From contig WTJQ01000017.1 in the NCBI GenBank assembly GCA_011524785.1, forward strand, positions 1 through 6,442: a stretch of DNA of 6,442 bases. Reading direction: 5' to 3'. The notes under the pieces are model-generated. The model saw only the letters and a list, made by a program, of their open reading frames with translations, ran no database searches and was not told the origin of the DNA. The translations under genes were made by a program, and so were the position numbers. The DNA comes from Planctomycetota bacterium (GTDB taxonomy: Bacteria; Planctomycetota; UBA1135; GCA-002686595). Shown here one piece after another: positions 1-6,442 of the stretch (position 1 is its first letter; each line of letters starts with the position of its first letter).

Positions 1-1
1 T

Positions 2-2641
2 CTCTCCGACCAGGGACTCAGCCCAGGCCCGGAGGTGGATGCGGCTGGCTGGCTACGCCGGGCGAGCACGGTCCTCACGGGGCTGCCCCCGACCCCCACG
101 GAGCTGGCCGCCTTCGAGGAGGCCCGCGCGGCCGCCGGCGATCCCGAGGCCGTCGATGCGGCCGAGGTCGACCGCCTGCTCGCCAGCCCGCGCGCCGCCG
201 AGCACCTCGCCGCGGCGTGGCTCGACGCGGCGCGCTACGCCGACACGTACGGCTACCAGAACGACGTGGACCGCACCGTCTGGCCCTGGCGGGACTGGGT
301 CCTGCGCGCGTTCCAGGAGGACAAGCCCTACGACGAGTTCCTGGTCGAGCAGCTGGCGGGCGACCTGCTCCCCAACGCCACCGCGGACCAGGTCCTGGCC
401 ACCGCCTTCAACCGGCTCCACCGCCAGACGAACGAGGGGGGCAGCGTCGAGGAGGAGTTCCGGGTCGAGTACGTGGCCGACCGCGTCAACACCTTCGGGA
501 CCGCGGTCCTCGGGCTCACCATGGAGTGCGCCCGCTGCCACGACCACAAGTACGACCCGCTGACCCAGCGCGAGTACTACGGCCTCGCTGCCTTCTTCGA
601 CAACATCGACGAGAGCGGCCTCTACTCGCACTTCTCCTCCGCGGTGCCGACGCCGACGGTGGACCTGCCGACACCGGCCCAGGAGGAGCGCCTGCGCGTG
701 CTCGAGGGGCAGCTGCGCGAGGCCGAGGACGCGCTGGCCGCGCTCCCGTTCGACGAGGCGGGCTTCCAGTCCTGGCGCCTGCAGCTGGGCCAGGAGCCCG
801 GCCGTCTGGAGCGCGCGGCGACGCCCGGGCTGCAGGGCCTCTATCCCATGGACGACGGGGACCGGACATCGATCGCGAACCTCGTCGCGGGCGGCAAGAA
901 CGGCCAGATCAAGGGCCCGACCCTCTGGCGCGAGGGACGCAGCGGGACCGGGCTCGGTCTCACTGGCGACGACGCCCTCGAGTTCCTCGGCGCGGGGGTG
1001 TTCCGGCGCTGGGACCCGCTCTCCCTCGGGCTCTGGATCCGCCCCGCCGAGCACCACCCGCGGGCGGTGGTCCTCCACCGGAGCCGGGCCTGGCACGACT
1101 CGGGCAGCCGCGGGTACCAGCTGCTCCTGGAGGACGGCCGCCCCTCCTTCAGCCTGATCCACTTCTGGCCGGGCAACGCGCTCCGCGTGCGTGCTCTGGA
1201 GCCAGTCGAGGTCGGCGCCTGGACGCACCTCGCCATCACCTACGACGGCAGCAGCACGGCCGCCGGCGTGCGCCTGTTCGTCAACGGCGCCGAGGTCGCC
1301 GTGGAGGTCGTGCGCGATGCGCTCACGCGCACGATCCAGGGCAGCGGCGAGGGCCTGATGACGATCGGCGCGCGCTTCCGGGACAACGGCTTCCGGGGCG
1401 GCACGGTCGACGACCTGTTCGTGGCGGCCCGCGAGCTGGCTCCGTACGAAGTGCGGGCCCTGACCGGAGACGGCGCGGCGGCGCCCACCGAGGCCGAGCT
1501 GCGCGCGCTGTACGCAGCCCGCCCGGCGGACTCCGAGCGCACGGCGTTCCGCGCTCGTGTCCGAGCCCTGCGTCAGCAGCTCGCGGAGGAGCACGACCGG
1601 GTCCGCGAGGTGATGGCGATGCGCGAGATGGTCCCGCGGCGCACGACCCGCACCCTGAACCGTGGCCTGTACGACCAGCCCCTGGAGGCGGTCGAGCCGC
1701 ACACGCCCGCGGTCCTGCCGCCGCTGGAGGCCGGCGAGACTCCCGATCGCCTCGCGCTCGCCCGCTGGGTCGTGCGGCCGGATCACCCCCTGACCGCGCG
1801 CGTCGCCGTGAATCGAATCTGGCAGCAGGTCTTCGGCGAGGGGATCGTCGCGACCCAGGAGAACTTCGGCGTCCAGGGCGCGGCGCCGTGGAGCCAGCCG
1901 CTCCTCGATCACCTCGCAACGACGTTCGTCGGGGACGGCTGGAGCGTGCGTCGGCTGCTCCGCAGGCTCGTGCTGTCGAGCACCTTCCGGCAGGCCGAGC
2001 CTGGCCTGGAGGGCGCGGACCCCCGTCGCCGCCTGTCCGCGGAGGCGCTCCGCGACCATGCGCTGCTGGCCAGCGGGCTGCTGGTCGAGCGCTTCGGCGG
2101 TCCCTCGGTGAAGCCCTACCAGCCCGCAGGCCTCTGGCGTGAGAAGTCGGGGCGCACCTACGACCAGGGCCACGGCGAGGCGCTGCACCGCCGCAGCCTC
2201 TACACCTTCTGGAAGCGCACATCGCCGCCGCCAACGATGATGATCTTCGATGCGGCCAAGCGGGACGTGTGCGTGGTCCGGCGCCGCGCGACCTCGACGC
2301 CGATGCAGGCGCTCGTGCTCTGGAACGACCCGCAGTTCGTGGAGGCGGGACGAGTCCTCGCTGCGTCGCTCCTCCAGGGCCAAGAAGACGACGCGATCCG
2401 CGTCGAGGAGCTCTGGCTCCGCTGCGCCACGCGGCCGCCAACCACTGCCGAGCGTGCCACGACGCTGGAACTCCTGGCGGACCTGCGCGCCGACTACGCC
2501 GCCAACCCGGAGGAGGCCGCCGCCGCCCGCGCCGTGGGCGAGGCGCCCGTGCCGGAGGGGCTCGACCCGATCGAGCACGCGGCCTGGACCCTGACCGCCG
2601 TGACCGTCTTCTCCCACCACGCCAGCGTGAGCCTGCGATGA
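2..2641 (+). CDS. PSCyt2 (DUF1549)-LamG-PSD1 (DUF1553) protein, 5'-truncated by the window edge
   Basis: The frame is open to the left edge, and the first visible residues ([12 protein letters not shown]) already lie inside the DUF1549/PSCyt2 domain, so the true start is outside the window; the GTG at 35 is only an internal valine. 879 residues are visible. PSCyt2 spans about residues 1-225 and carries [13 protein letters not shown] and a [11 protein letters not shown] motif (CxxCH at 176-180, haem-c-like). A short charged helix likely to form a coiled coil follows (about 226-250). A LamG/concanavalin-like domain covers about 280-490 ([24 protein letters not shown]). A second charged helix (about 500-540) leads into PSD1/DUF1553, from about 543 ([49 protein letters not shown]) to the C-terminus. 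Many relatives have an N-terminal secretion signal and a PSCyt1 cytochrome domain, which would lie in the missing part. The biochemical function is not established; carbohydrate binding through LamG and electron transfer are inferences. Its stop overlaps the next start (ATGA), indicating an operon. Confidence 0.95.
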   Translation, partial: LSDQGLSPGPEVDAAGWLRRASTVLTGLPPTPTELAAFEEARAAAGDPEAVDAAEVDRLLASPRAAEHLAAAWLDAARYADTYGYQNDVDRTVWPWRDWVLRAFQEDKPYDEFLVEQLAGDLLPNATADQVLATAFNRLHRQTNEGGSVEEEFRVEYVADRVNTFGTAVLGLTMECARCHDHKYDPLTQREYYGLAAFFDNIDESGLYSHFSSAVPTPTVDLPTPAQEERLRVLEGQLREAEDALAALPFDEAGFQSWRLQLGQEPGRLERAATPGLQGLYPMDDGDRTSIANLVAGGKNGQIKGPTLWREGRSGTGLGLTGDDALEFLGAGVFRRWDPLSLGLWIRPAEHHPRAVVLHRSRAWHDSGSRGYQLLLEDGRPSFSLIHFWPGNALRVRALEPVEVGAWTHLAITYDGSSTAAGVRLFVNGAEVAVEVVRDALTRTIQGSGEGLMTIGARFRDNGFRGGTVDDLFVAARELAPYEVRALTGDGAAAPTEAELRALYAARPADSERTAFRARVRALRQQLAEEHDRVREVMAMREMVPRRTTRTLNRGLYDQPLEAVEPHTPAVLPPLEAGETPDRLALARWVVRPDHPLTARVAVNRIWQQVFGEGIVATQENFGVQGAAPWSQPLLDHLATTFVGDGWSVRRLLRRLVLSSTFRQAEPGLEGADPRRRLSAEALRDHALLASGLLVERFGGPSVKPYQPAGLWREKSGRTYDQGHGEALHRRSLYTFWKRTSPPPTMMIFDAAKRDVCVVRRRATSTPMQALVLWNDPQFVEAGRVLAASLLQGQEDDAIRVEELWLRCATRPPTTAERATTLELLADLRADYAANPEEAAAARAVGEAPVPEGLDPIEHAAWTLTAVTVFSHHASVSLR

Positions 2642-4038
2642 GCCTGCACCCCCTCCACCCGTCCCGCCGGGACGCCCTGCGGCTGGCGGCCGGCGGCGCC
2701 GGGATCCTGGGCATGGGGACTCTGGCTGCGGCGGGGATCCGTCCCGAGCAGGTCCTCCATCACGCCCCGCGAGCACGCCGCGTGGTGTGGCTGTTCCAGA
2801 GCGGGGGGCCGAGCCAGCTCGAGCTGCTGGACCACAAGCCGCTCCTCGCCGAGCGGCAGGGGGAGGACCTGCCCCCCAGCGTGCGCAAGGGCCAGCGGCT
2901 CACGACCATGTCCGCCAACCAGGCGACCCTGCCCCTGGTCGGCTCGGCCTTCGCCTTCCAGCGGCACGGCCAGAGCGGCGCCGAGCTCAGCGAGCTGCTG
3001 CCGCACACCGCCCGCATCGCGGACCGCCTCTGCATCGTGCGCAGCCTCACCACCGAGGCGATCAACCACGACCCGGCCATCACCTTCGTCCAGACGGGCT
3101 CGCAGATCGCCGGCCGCCCGTCCATCGGCGCGTGGATGTCCCTGGCCCTCGGCTCGGACAACCCCGACCTGCCGACGGCCTGCGTGATGGTCACCAAGAA
3201 CAAGGGCGGCCAGCCCCTCTACGCGCGCCTCTGGGGCTCGGGCTTCCTGCCGGCGCGGCACCAGGCCGTGCAGCTGCGCTCGGGAGCGGACCCGGTGCTC
3301 TTCCTCGGCGACGCGCCAGGCGTCTCCCGTCGTCGGCGACGGCGCGCCCTCGACGCGCTGGCGCGCCTCCACGCGGAGGAGGCGACCCGCGACGCGGGCG
3401 CCGCCGCGCGCCAGGAGCAGTACGAGCTGGCGTGGCGCATGCAGGCCTCGGTGCCCGAGGTGGCGAACCTCGCCGAGGAGCCGGCCGAGGTCTTCGAGCT
3501 CTACGGCGAGGAGGCACGCGACCCGGGCACCTTCGCCGCGAACTGCCTCATGGCGCGGCGGCTGCTGGAGCGCGGCGTGCGCTTCGTCCAGCTGTTCCAC
3601 CAGGGCTGGGACCAGCACGGAGGCATGCGGGGCGGGATCGCCAACCAGTGCCGTGAGACCGACCAGGCGTCGGCGGCCCTGGTGGAGGACCTGGCCCGGC
3701 GCGGCATGCTCGAGGACACGCTGGTGATCTGGGGCGGGGAGTTCGGCCGCACCCCCTACTGCCAGGGGCGCCTCGGCGGCGACTACGGCCGGGACCACCA
3801 CCCGCGCAGCAACGCCATCTGGATGGCCGGGGGAGGCGTGCGCGCCGGGCTCACCCACGGGGCGACCGACGAGTTCGGCTACTCGGTGGTCGAGGACCCG
3901 GTCCACGTGCACGACCTCCAGGCCCTGATCCTCCACCTCCTGGGCATCGATCACGAGCGCCTGACCTGGAAGCACCAGGGGCGGCGCTTCCGACTGACGG
4001 ACGTCCACGGGGTCGTCCCGCGGGCCCTCCTGGCCTGA
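2638..4038 (+). CDS. DUF1501 family protein with twin-arginine signal
   Basis: This is a complete 466-residue protein of the DUF1501 family, a group distantly related to the alkaline phosphatase/sulfatase fold. The ATG at 2638 is chosen because it gives the usual N-terminus, S-R-R-D-A-L-R (residues 9-15) followed by a small-residue hydrophobic stretch to about 33, which looks like a Tat signal; the frame is open further upstream, but that part overlaps the preceding gene. There is no strong Shine-Dalgarno, and the ATGA overlap suggests translational coupling. Family landmarks are GGPSQLELLDHKP (56-68), FNHDP-type INHDPAI (142-148), GRPSIGAW (159-166), WGSGFLPA (199-206), RMQASVPE (267-274), FVQLFHQGWDQHG (316-328), WGGEFGRTP (365-373), GRDHHP (384-389), TDEFGY (410-415), HVHDL (423-427) and LTDVHG (453-458). 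The histidine- and aspartate-rich blocks would suit a metal site, but catalysis has not been shown as far as I know. The partner is the preceding PSCyt2/PSD1 protein, and both probably act outside the cytoplasm. A six-arginine run sits at 231-236. Confidence 0.96.
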   Translation: MSLHPLHPSRRDALRLAAGGAGILGMGTLAAAGIRPEQVLHHAPRARRVVWLFQSGGPSQLELLDHKPLLAERQGEDLPPSVRKGQRLTTMSANQATLPLVGSAFAFQRHGQSGAELSELLPHTARIADRLCIVRSLTTEAINHDPAITFVQTGSQIAGRPSIGAWMSLALGSDNPDLPTACVMVTKNKGGQPLYARLWGSGFLPARHQAVQLRSGADPVLFLGDAPGVSRRRRRRALDALARLHAEEATRDAGAAARQEQYELAWRMQASVPEVANLAEEPAEVFELYGEEARDPGTFAANCLMARRLLERGVRFVQLFHQGWDQHGGMRGGIANQCRETDQASAALVEDLARRGMLEDTLVIWGGEFGRTPYCQGRLGGDYGRDHHPRSNAIWMAGGGVRAGLTHGATDEFGYSVVEDPVHVHDLQALILHLLGIDHERLTWKHQGRRFRLTDVHGVVPRALLA

Positions 4039-4041
4039 GTC

Positions 4042-4062
4042 GGGCCCATCGCCCCAGGGCCC
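4042..4062 (+). terminator. possible GC-rich hairpin after the DUF1501 operon
   Basis: GGGCCC at 4042-4047 and GGGCCC at 4057-4062 can pair as a 6-bp stem with a 9-base loop. Outside it, CCTGG at 4029-4033 can pair with CCAGG at 4063-4067. The position, four bases past the stop codon, suits a transcription end. There is no T-run after it, so an intrinsic terminator is not demonstrated, and such stems arise easily at this GC content. Confidence 0.3.
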
Positions 4063-4079
4063 CCAGGACAGGGGATCGC

Positions 4080-4137
4080 ATTTCGCCTCGAATCGTGGGC
4101 AACCGCCCCGCATCCGGTGCGCAGGAGGCCGCGAAAT
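4080..4137. repeat. 7-bp inverted repeat upstream of the B12-protein gene
   Basis: ATTTCGC at 4080-4086 and its exact reverse complement GCGAAAT at 4131-4137 flank a 44-base spacer. The right arm ends three bases before the TATAGT box at 4141. These are among the few A/T-rich words in this intergenic stretch, so they could be half-sites for a regulator acting on the downstream promoter. The distance and the lack of a third copy leave this tentative. Confidence 0.3.
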
Positions 4138-4140
4138 CCC

Positions 4141-4146
4141 TATAGT
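4141..4146 (+). promoter_or_regulatory. candidate -10 box (TATAGT) for the B12-binding protein gene
   Basis: TATAGT matches the bacterial housekeeping -10 consensus TATAAT in five of six positions and stands out in a very GC-rich background. No recognisable -35 lies about 17 bases upstream (sequence near 4118 is TGCGCA), and there is no extended -10 TG. Transcription would begin near 4153, giving a leader of about 16 bases before the ATG at 4169. The box overlaps the alternative GTG start at 4145, which argues against that start. Confidence 0.45.
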
Positions 4147-4168
4147 GCCGCCCCGACGGCCTTCAGCC

Positions 4169-5230
4169 ATGGATGCCTCCTTCGTCGCCACCCTCCTCCG
4201 CACCAGCGCGGAGGGCTTCGCCGGCCTCGCCGCGAGCCGCTTCTGGGAGGACGATGCGAACGACCTGGGCGCTGCCGGTGACGGCTTCGGCGCCTGGAAG
4301 GCCCACCTGCGCGAGCAGGTGCTCCAGCTGGCCGCGGCGGTCGAGGACGGGTCCCCGGCCATGTTCGCGGGCCACCAGGCCTGGCTCCGCGAGGCGGGGA
4401 GCGCGCGCGGGGTCACCAGCGACGCGCTGCAGAGCGCCTGCCATCACCTGGCAGCCGTCCTCGAGGAGTCCCTCCCGCCGGAGGGCTGGCAGCTCCTGCC
4501 GCCCCTCTTCGCTGCCGGGGACGAGACCCTCGCCAGCCCGGCCCCTGTGTCCACCAGCCACCTGCCCACCGAGGGCCTGGCCGCCAAGCTCGCGCGAGGC
4601 TACCTGGCCTGCATCGACGAGGGCGACGAGCGCGGCGCTTGCGACCTGCTGAGCGAGGCCGTCAAGCAGGGGGACCTGACCGCGCCTCAGGTGATGGCCG
4701 AGGTGCTGTCGCCGGTCCTGCGCGAGGTGGGTCGCCTGTGGCACATCGGTGAGCTCTCGATCGCCGAGGAGCACCTGACCACGGTCGTCACGCGCAAGGC
4801 GCTCGCGCGCCTGAGCGCCCTGATGCCGAGGACCCCGTTCAACGACAAGACGGTCGTCATCGGCTCCGTGGCCGGCGACAACCACGACATCGGGATCCAG
4901 ATCGTCTCGGCCTACTTCGAGATGGATGGCTGGCGCACCATCTGCCTGGGCGCCAACACTCCCGCCGAGGACATCCTGCAGGTGAGCCTGCGCTTCGACG
5001 CGGACCTGATCGCTCTCGGGGCGACGCTCGCGACCCAGCGCGAGGCGGTCGGGGCGACCTGCGCCCTGCTGCGCGAGCACCGGGCCGAGACGCCGATCCT
5101 CGTCGGAGGCACGGCGTTCTCGGGAAGCGATGACAGCTGGGAGCGTCTCGGAGCCCAGGCCTGCGCCACCAATCCCGTCCACGCCCTCGAGGCTGGGCGG
5201 CGCCTCGTCGGGCTCGAGTCCGAGGGCTGA
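4169..5230 (+). CDS. stand-alone cobalamin-binding protein with CarH-type photoreceptor motifs
   Basis: This 353-residue protein has three parts. Residues 1 to about 125 are predicted mostly helical, with no HTH or MerR signature, and I cannot assign them to a named domain. Residues about 135-220 form a four-helix B12-binding cap (PF02607 type) containing LWHIGELSIAEEH: W191, then nine residues, then E201-H202. This is the Wx9EH motif that covers the adenosyl face in CarH/LitR photoreceptors, and H192 sits directly after the tryptophan, where CarH has its light-induced second axial histidine. Residues about 226-350 are the Rossmann-like B12-binding domain, with D237-x-H239-x-x-G242 (H239 the predicted lower cobalt ligand), EMDGW and LGANTP (250-264), GATLA (284-288) and VGG (312-314). 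The ATG at 4169 is preferred over the in-frame GTG at 4145, which lies inside the TATAGT box; neither has a good Shine-Dalgarno. It is probably a cytoplasmic sensor working by protein-protein contact. A corrinoid methyltransferase subunit is less likely, because the cap carries Wx9EH and no methyltransferase gene is adjacent. Confidence 0.92.
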   Translation: MDASFVATLLRTSAEGFAGLAASRFWEDDANDLGAAGDGFGAWKAHLREQVLQLAAAVEDGSPAMFAGHQAWLREAGSARGVTSDALQSACHHLAAVLEESLPPEGWQLLPPLFAAGDETLASPAPVSTSHLPTEGLAAKLARGYLACIDEGDERGACDLLSEAVKQGDLTAPQVMAEVLSPVLREVGRLWHIGELSIAEEHLTTVVTRKALARLSALMPRTPFNDKTVVIGSVAGDNHDIGIQIVSAYFEMDGWRTICLGANTPAEDILQVSLRFDADLIALGATLATQREAVGATCALLREHRAETPILVGGTAFSGSDDSWERLGAQACATNPVHALEAGRRLVGLESEG

Positions 5231-5342
5231 GTCGTTCGGGGACCCCGCTGGGTTCTTCGACGGCGGGTGTGCTGCTCCGTGCGGACTCCCCGCTGGCTGC
5301 ACGAGGCGTGAGCCCAGCATCAGCGCCGCCTGCAGGAGTGTC

Positions 5343-5370
5343 GGTCTCGCCCGGCGCTGGGCGAGCCACC
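5343..5370. terminator. hairpin CTCGCCC/GGGCGAG in the convergent intergenic region
   Basis: CTCGCCC (5346-5352) and GGGCGAG (5359-5365) form a perfect 7-bp stem with a 6-base loop GGCGCT. GGT (5343-5345) can pair with ACC (5368-5370) across a 2-base bulge. It lies about 115 bases past the B12-protein stop and has no T-run, so it may be a Rho-type or structural end element rather than a classical terminator. Confidence 0.35.
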
Positions 5371-5408
5371 AGGCGTCACCACGCTGGAGGCAGCTGGATC
5401 GCGGTGGG

Positions 5409-5439
5409 GTCGACGGCCCGAGCCGTCGCCGCCGTCGAC
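5409..5439. repeat. mutually exclusive hairpins sharing one 5' arm
   Basis: CGACGGC (5411-5417) pairs perfectly with GCCGTCG (5422-5428) over a CCGA tetraloop. The longer arm GTCGACGGC (5409-5417) pairs perfectly with GCCGTCGAC (5431-5439) over a 13-base loop. The 3' arm word GCCGTCG therefore occurs twice, and the two stems compete. This could be a terminator region or a structured RNA; the GC-rich background makes chance formation possible. Confidence 0.4.
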
Positions 5440-5599
5440 TCGCGGGCCAGGCCGCTTGATTGTGCGACCGTAGCCACCCCCCGAGGAGAGTGGCGTCCCG
5501 ATGGCATGCCTCGCGAAGAGAGACGCCCTCAGCAGGGGACCTAACGGCAGCTCCCAGCGGAGCAGGAGCCCCGGCGAAGGCGCTGAGCTGGACGCTGGC

Positions 5600-6427
5600 T
5601 CAATCGACGGTCGCGGTGAGCAGCAGGTGCTCTCGGTCGGAGACCACCACGCCCCCCGGACGCTCGAGGGTGACGGCGAACAGAGTCGCCTCCCCCACGG
5701 GCAGGCGGGCGTCGATCGCGACGCGCGTCTCGCCCCCGGTGGCGTCGAACACGCCTCCGTCGACGGGGCGTGCGCTGGAGTCGGGACGGGTCCCGTCGAA
5801 GATCCAGAGCTGGTACTGGGCCTCTGCGGGGTCGTTCACGGGCAGGCCCTGGAAGAGCATCGTCCCGACCCCGGCCTCGTTGCTCCAGCGGACCTCCCCG
5901 GTGACCCCAGCGGCCAGGGGATCCCCCGCGTGAGCCCAGTCGAGGCGAATCGCGTCCGCCGCCGAGGCCAGCAGGGTGTCGGCCGCCGCGACCTGGTCCG
6001 TCCTGCTCGCCGAGCGGAGCGTGGGCTCGAGCACGATCCAGCTCAGAAGGACGAGGGCCAGGGCCCAGCCGAGGCCAACGGTCGAGACCGCAGGGCGTGC
6101 GTCCTTCGACCGCGGAGCCCCCTGCCCCAGCGGCCCTCGGGCTGCCGCACTGCGGCGTCCGGCCGCATGACTCCCCTGAGGTCGGGCAGCACCGCGCTGG
6201 ATCTCCAGGCGGATGCCAGCCTCGATGCGGCGCGCTGAGTCGCTCGGCACGTCCTCCCTCCGAACGAGCAGGGAGAGCTCGCCGGCAGCGAGCTCGAACT
6301 CCTCGAGGGCCATGGGATCGACGGTCGAGCGCAGCTCCAGCTCCTGCTCGAGCGTGAGCTCCCCGGTCACGAGGTCGGCAGCCCGCTGGAGGGTCGCCTC
6401 GTCCCAGCCTGCGAAGGAGCCGCTCAT
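5600..6427 (-). CDS. RskA-type membrane anti-sigma factor
   Basis: This 275-residue protein has an N-terminal helical, cytoplasmic region (about 1-80) with the anti-sigma look (WDEATLQRAADLVTGELT, then RRIEAGIRLEIQ). A low-complexity basic linker (about 80-113) precedes a single membrane segment at about 115-134. The outer domain, about 145-275, is of the RskA C-terminal type (PF10099): GEVRWSN (177-183), GTMLFQGLP (188-196), YQLWIFDG (205-212), PVDGGVFD (221-228), ARLPVGEATLFAVTLE (240-255) and PGGVVVSDRE (257-266). No HxxxCxxC zinc motif is present, so it is not a ZAS-type anti-sigma. It would hold an ECF sigma factor at the membrane until signal-driven release. The start is supported by GGAGG at 6439-6435, seven bases upstream. 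The partner sigma gene should lie immediately upstream on this strand, beyond the window edge; an ATGA overlap with its stop is possible. Confidence 0.9.
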   Translation of the reverse strand: MSGSFAGWDEATLQRAADLVTGELTLEQELELRSTVDPMALEEFELAAGELSLLVRREDVPSDSARRIEAGIRLEIQRGAARPQGSHAAGRRSAAARGPLGQGAPRSKDARPAVSTVGLGWALALVLLSWIVLEPTLRSASRTDQVAAADTLLASAADAIRLDWAHAGDPLAAGVTGEVRWSNEAGVGTMLFQGLPVNDPAEAQYQLWIFDGTRPDSSARPVDGGVFDATGGETRVAIDARLPVGEATLFAVTLERPGGVVVSDREHLLLTATVD

Positions 6428-6434
6428 GAGCGCC

Positions 6435-6439
6435 CCTCC
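6435..6439 (-). promoter_or_regulatory. ribosome binding site of the anti-sigma gene
   Basis: On the minus strand, GGAGG (6439 down to 6435) sits seven bases before the ATG at 6427. It is the clearest Shine-Dalgarno in the window and fixes the start. It lies within what may be the last codons of an upstream gene. Confidence 0.7.
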
Positions 6440-6442
6440 CCC

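Larger units (their letters stand above)
5231..5599. other. convergent intergenic region, no convincing gene
   Basis: This stretch of about 370 bases separates the rightward B12-protein gene from the leftward anti-sigma gene. The open frames crossing it have no recognisable domain and extend as antisense shadows into the flanking genes. No tRNA, rRNA or recognisable riboswitch was seen. It holds a direct repeat CCCCGCTGG (5243-5251 and 5288-5296), the hairpins listed separately, and GGCGTC/GACGCC arms (near 5492 and 5522) around the palindrome GGCATGCC. Its likely job is transcription termination from both sides. Confidence 0.6.

Noticed and set aside
217..2142. Plus-strand open frame of about 641 codons in another frame
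   Set aside because: Its composition is dominated by Arg, Ala, Pro and Gly, and it overlaps a clearly recognisable gene.
2269..2637. Upstream extension of the DUF1501 frame
   Set aside because: The extension overlaps the C-terminus of the preceding gene, is Arg/Pro-rich, and would bury the Tat signal that begins at 2638.
53..2776. Minus-strand open frame of about 907 codons opposite the PSCyt2/PSD1 gene
   Set aside because: It is a GC-rich antisense shadow: its translation is Arg/Ala/Gly/Leu-rich low complexity with no family motif, while the plus strand has clear domain landmarks throughout.
3327..3342. Perfect 6-bp hairpin CCGTCG/CGACGG with tetraloop inside the DUF1501 gene
   Set aside because: It coincides with codons for a six-arginine run, so codon repetition explains it.
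4145..4168. GTG at 4145 as the start of the B12-binding protein
   Set aside because: The codon lies within the TATAGT box, the eight extra residues are not domain-like, and GGAGG at 4124-4128 is too far upstream to serve it.
2494..4416. Minus-strand open frame of about 640 codons opposite the DUF1501 gene
   Set aside because: It has no domain signature and runs across an intergenic region into the next gene; it is an antisense shadow.
5360..5400. Possible cobalamin riboswitch (GAGCCACCAGGC resembles a B12 box)
   Set aside because: It does not match the B12-box consensus well, the rest of the riboswitch core is not visible, and it lies downstream of the B12-protein gene with no gene behind it in the right orientation.
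5501..6238. Plus-strand open frame of about 245 codons opposite the anti-sigma gene
   Set aside because: It shows no motifs, whereas the minus strand encodes a recognisable RskA C-terminal domain with a membrane span and a good ribosome binding site.

Overview
The window is very GC-rich (about 70% by eye) and dense with long open frames. It most likely comes from a Planctomycetota chromosome or a close relative. The main evidence is the translationally coupled pair at the left: a PSCyt2 (DUF1549)/LamG/PSD1 (DUF1553) protein followed by a DUF1501 protein. This pair is strongly expanded in planctomycetes and also occurs in Verrucomicrobiota, Lentisphaerota and some Acidobacteriota, so the phylum is an inference.

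Layout: (1) 2-2641 (+) is the 3' part of a large PSCyt2-LamG-PSD1 gene whose start lies left of the window. (2) 2638-4038 (+) is a complete DUF1501 gene with a twin-arginine signal, overlapping gene 1 by the four bases ATGA. (3) 4039-4168 is a short intergenic stretch with GGGCCC hairpin arms after the operon, a TATAGT -10-like box, and a 7-bp inverted repeat whose right arm ends three bases upstream of that box. (4) 4169-5230 (+) is a stand-alone cobalamin-binding regulator-like protein with the full Wx9EH cap motif and the DxHxxG base motif of CarH-type B12 photoreceptors, but no MerR DNA-binding domain. (5) 5231-5599 is a convergent intergenic region without a convincing gene but with several GC-rich hairpins. 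(6) 5600-6427 (-) is an RskA-type anti-sigma factor with one membrane span; its sigma-factor gene is expected just right of the window edge.

Genes 1 and 2 are very likely co-transcribed and probably act together in the cell envelope or outside the cytoplasmic membrane; their biochemical role is not established. Gene 3 appears to have its own promoter and is probably a cytoplasmic light- or B12-responsive signalling protein. Gene 6 belongs to a separate, oppositely transcribed sigma/anti-sigma unit. The B12 protein is the most interesting item: it keeps the residues that make CarH light-sensitive but carries an unassigned helical N-terminal domain in place of a DNA-binding one.
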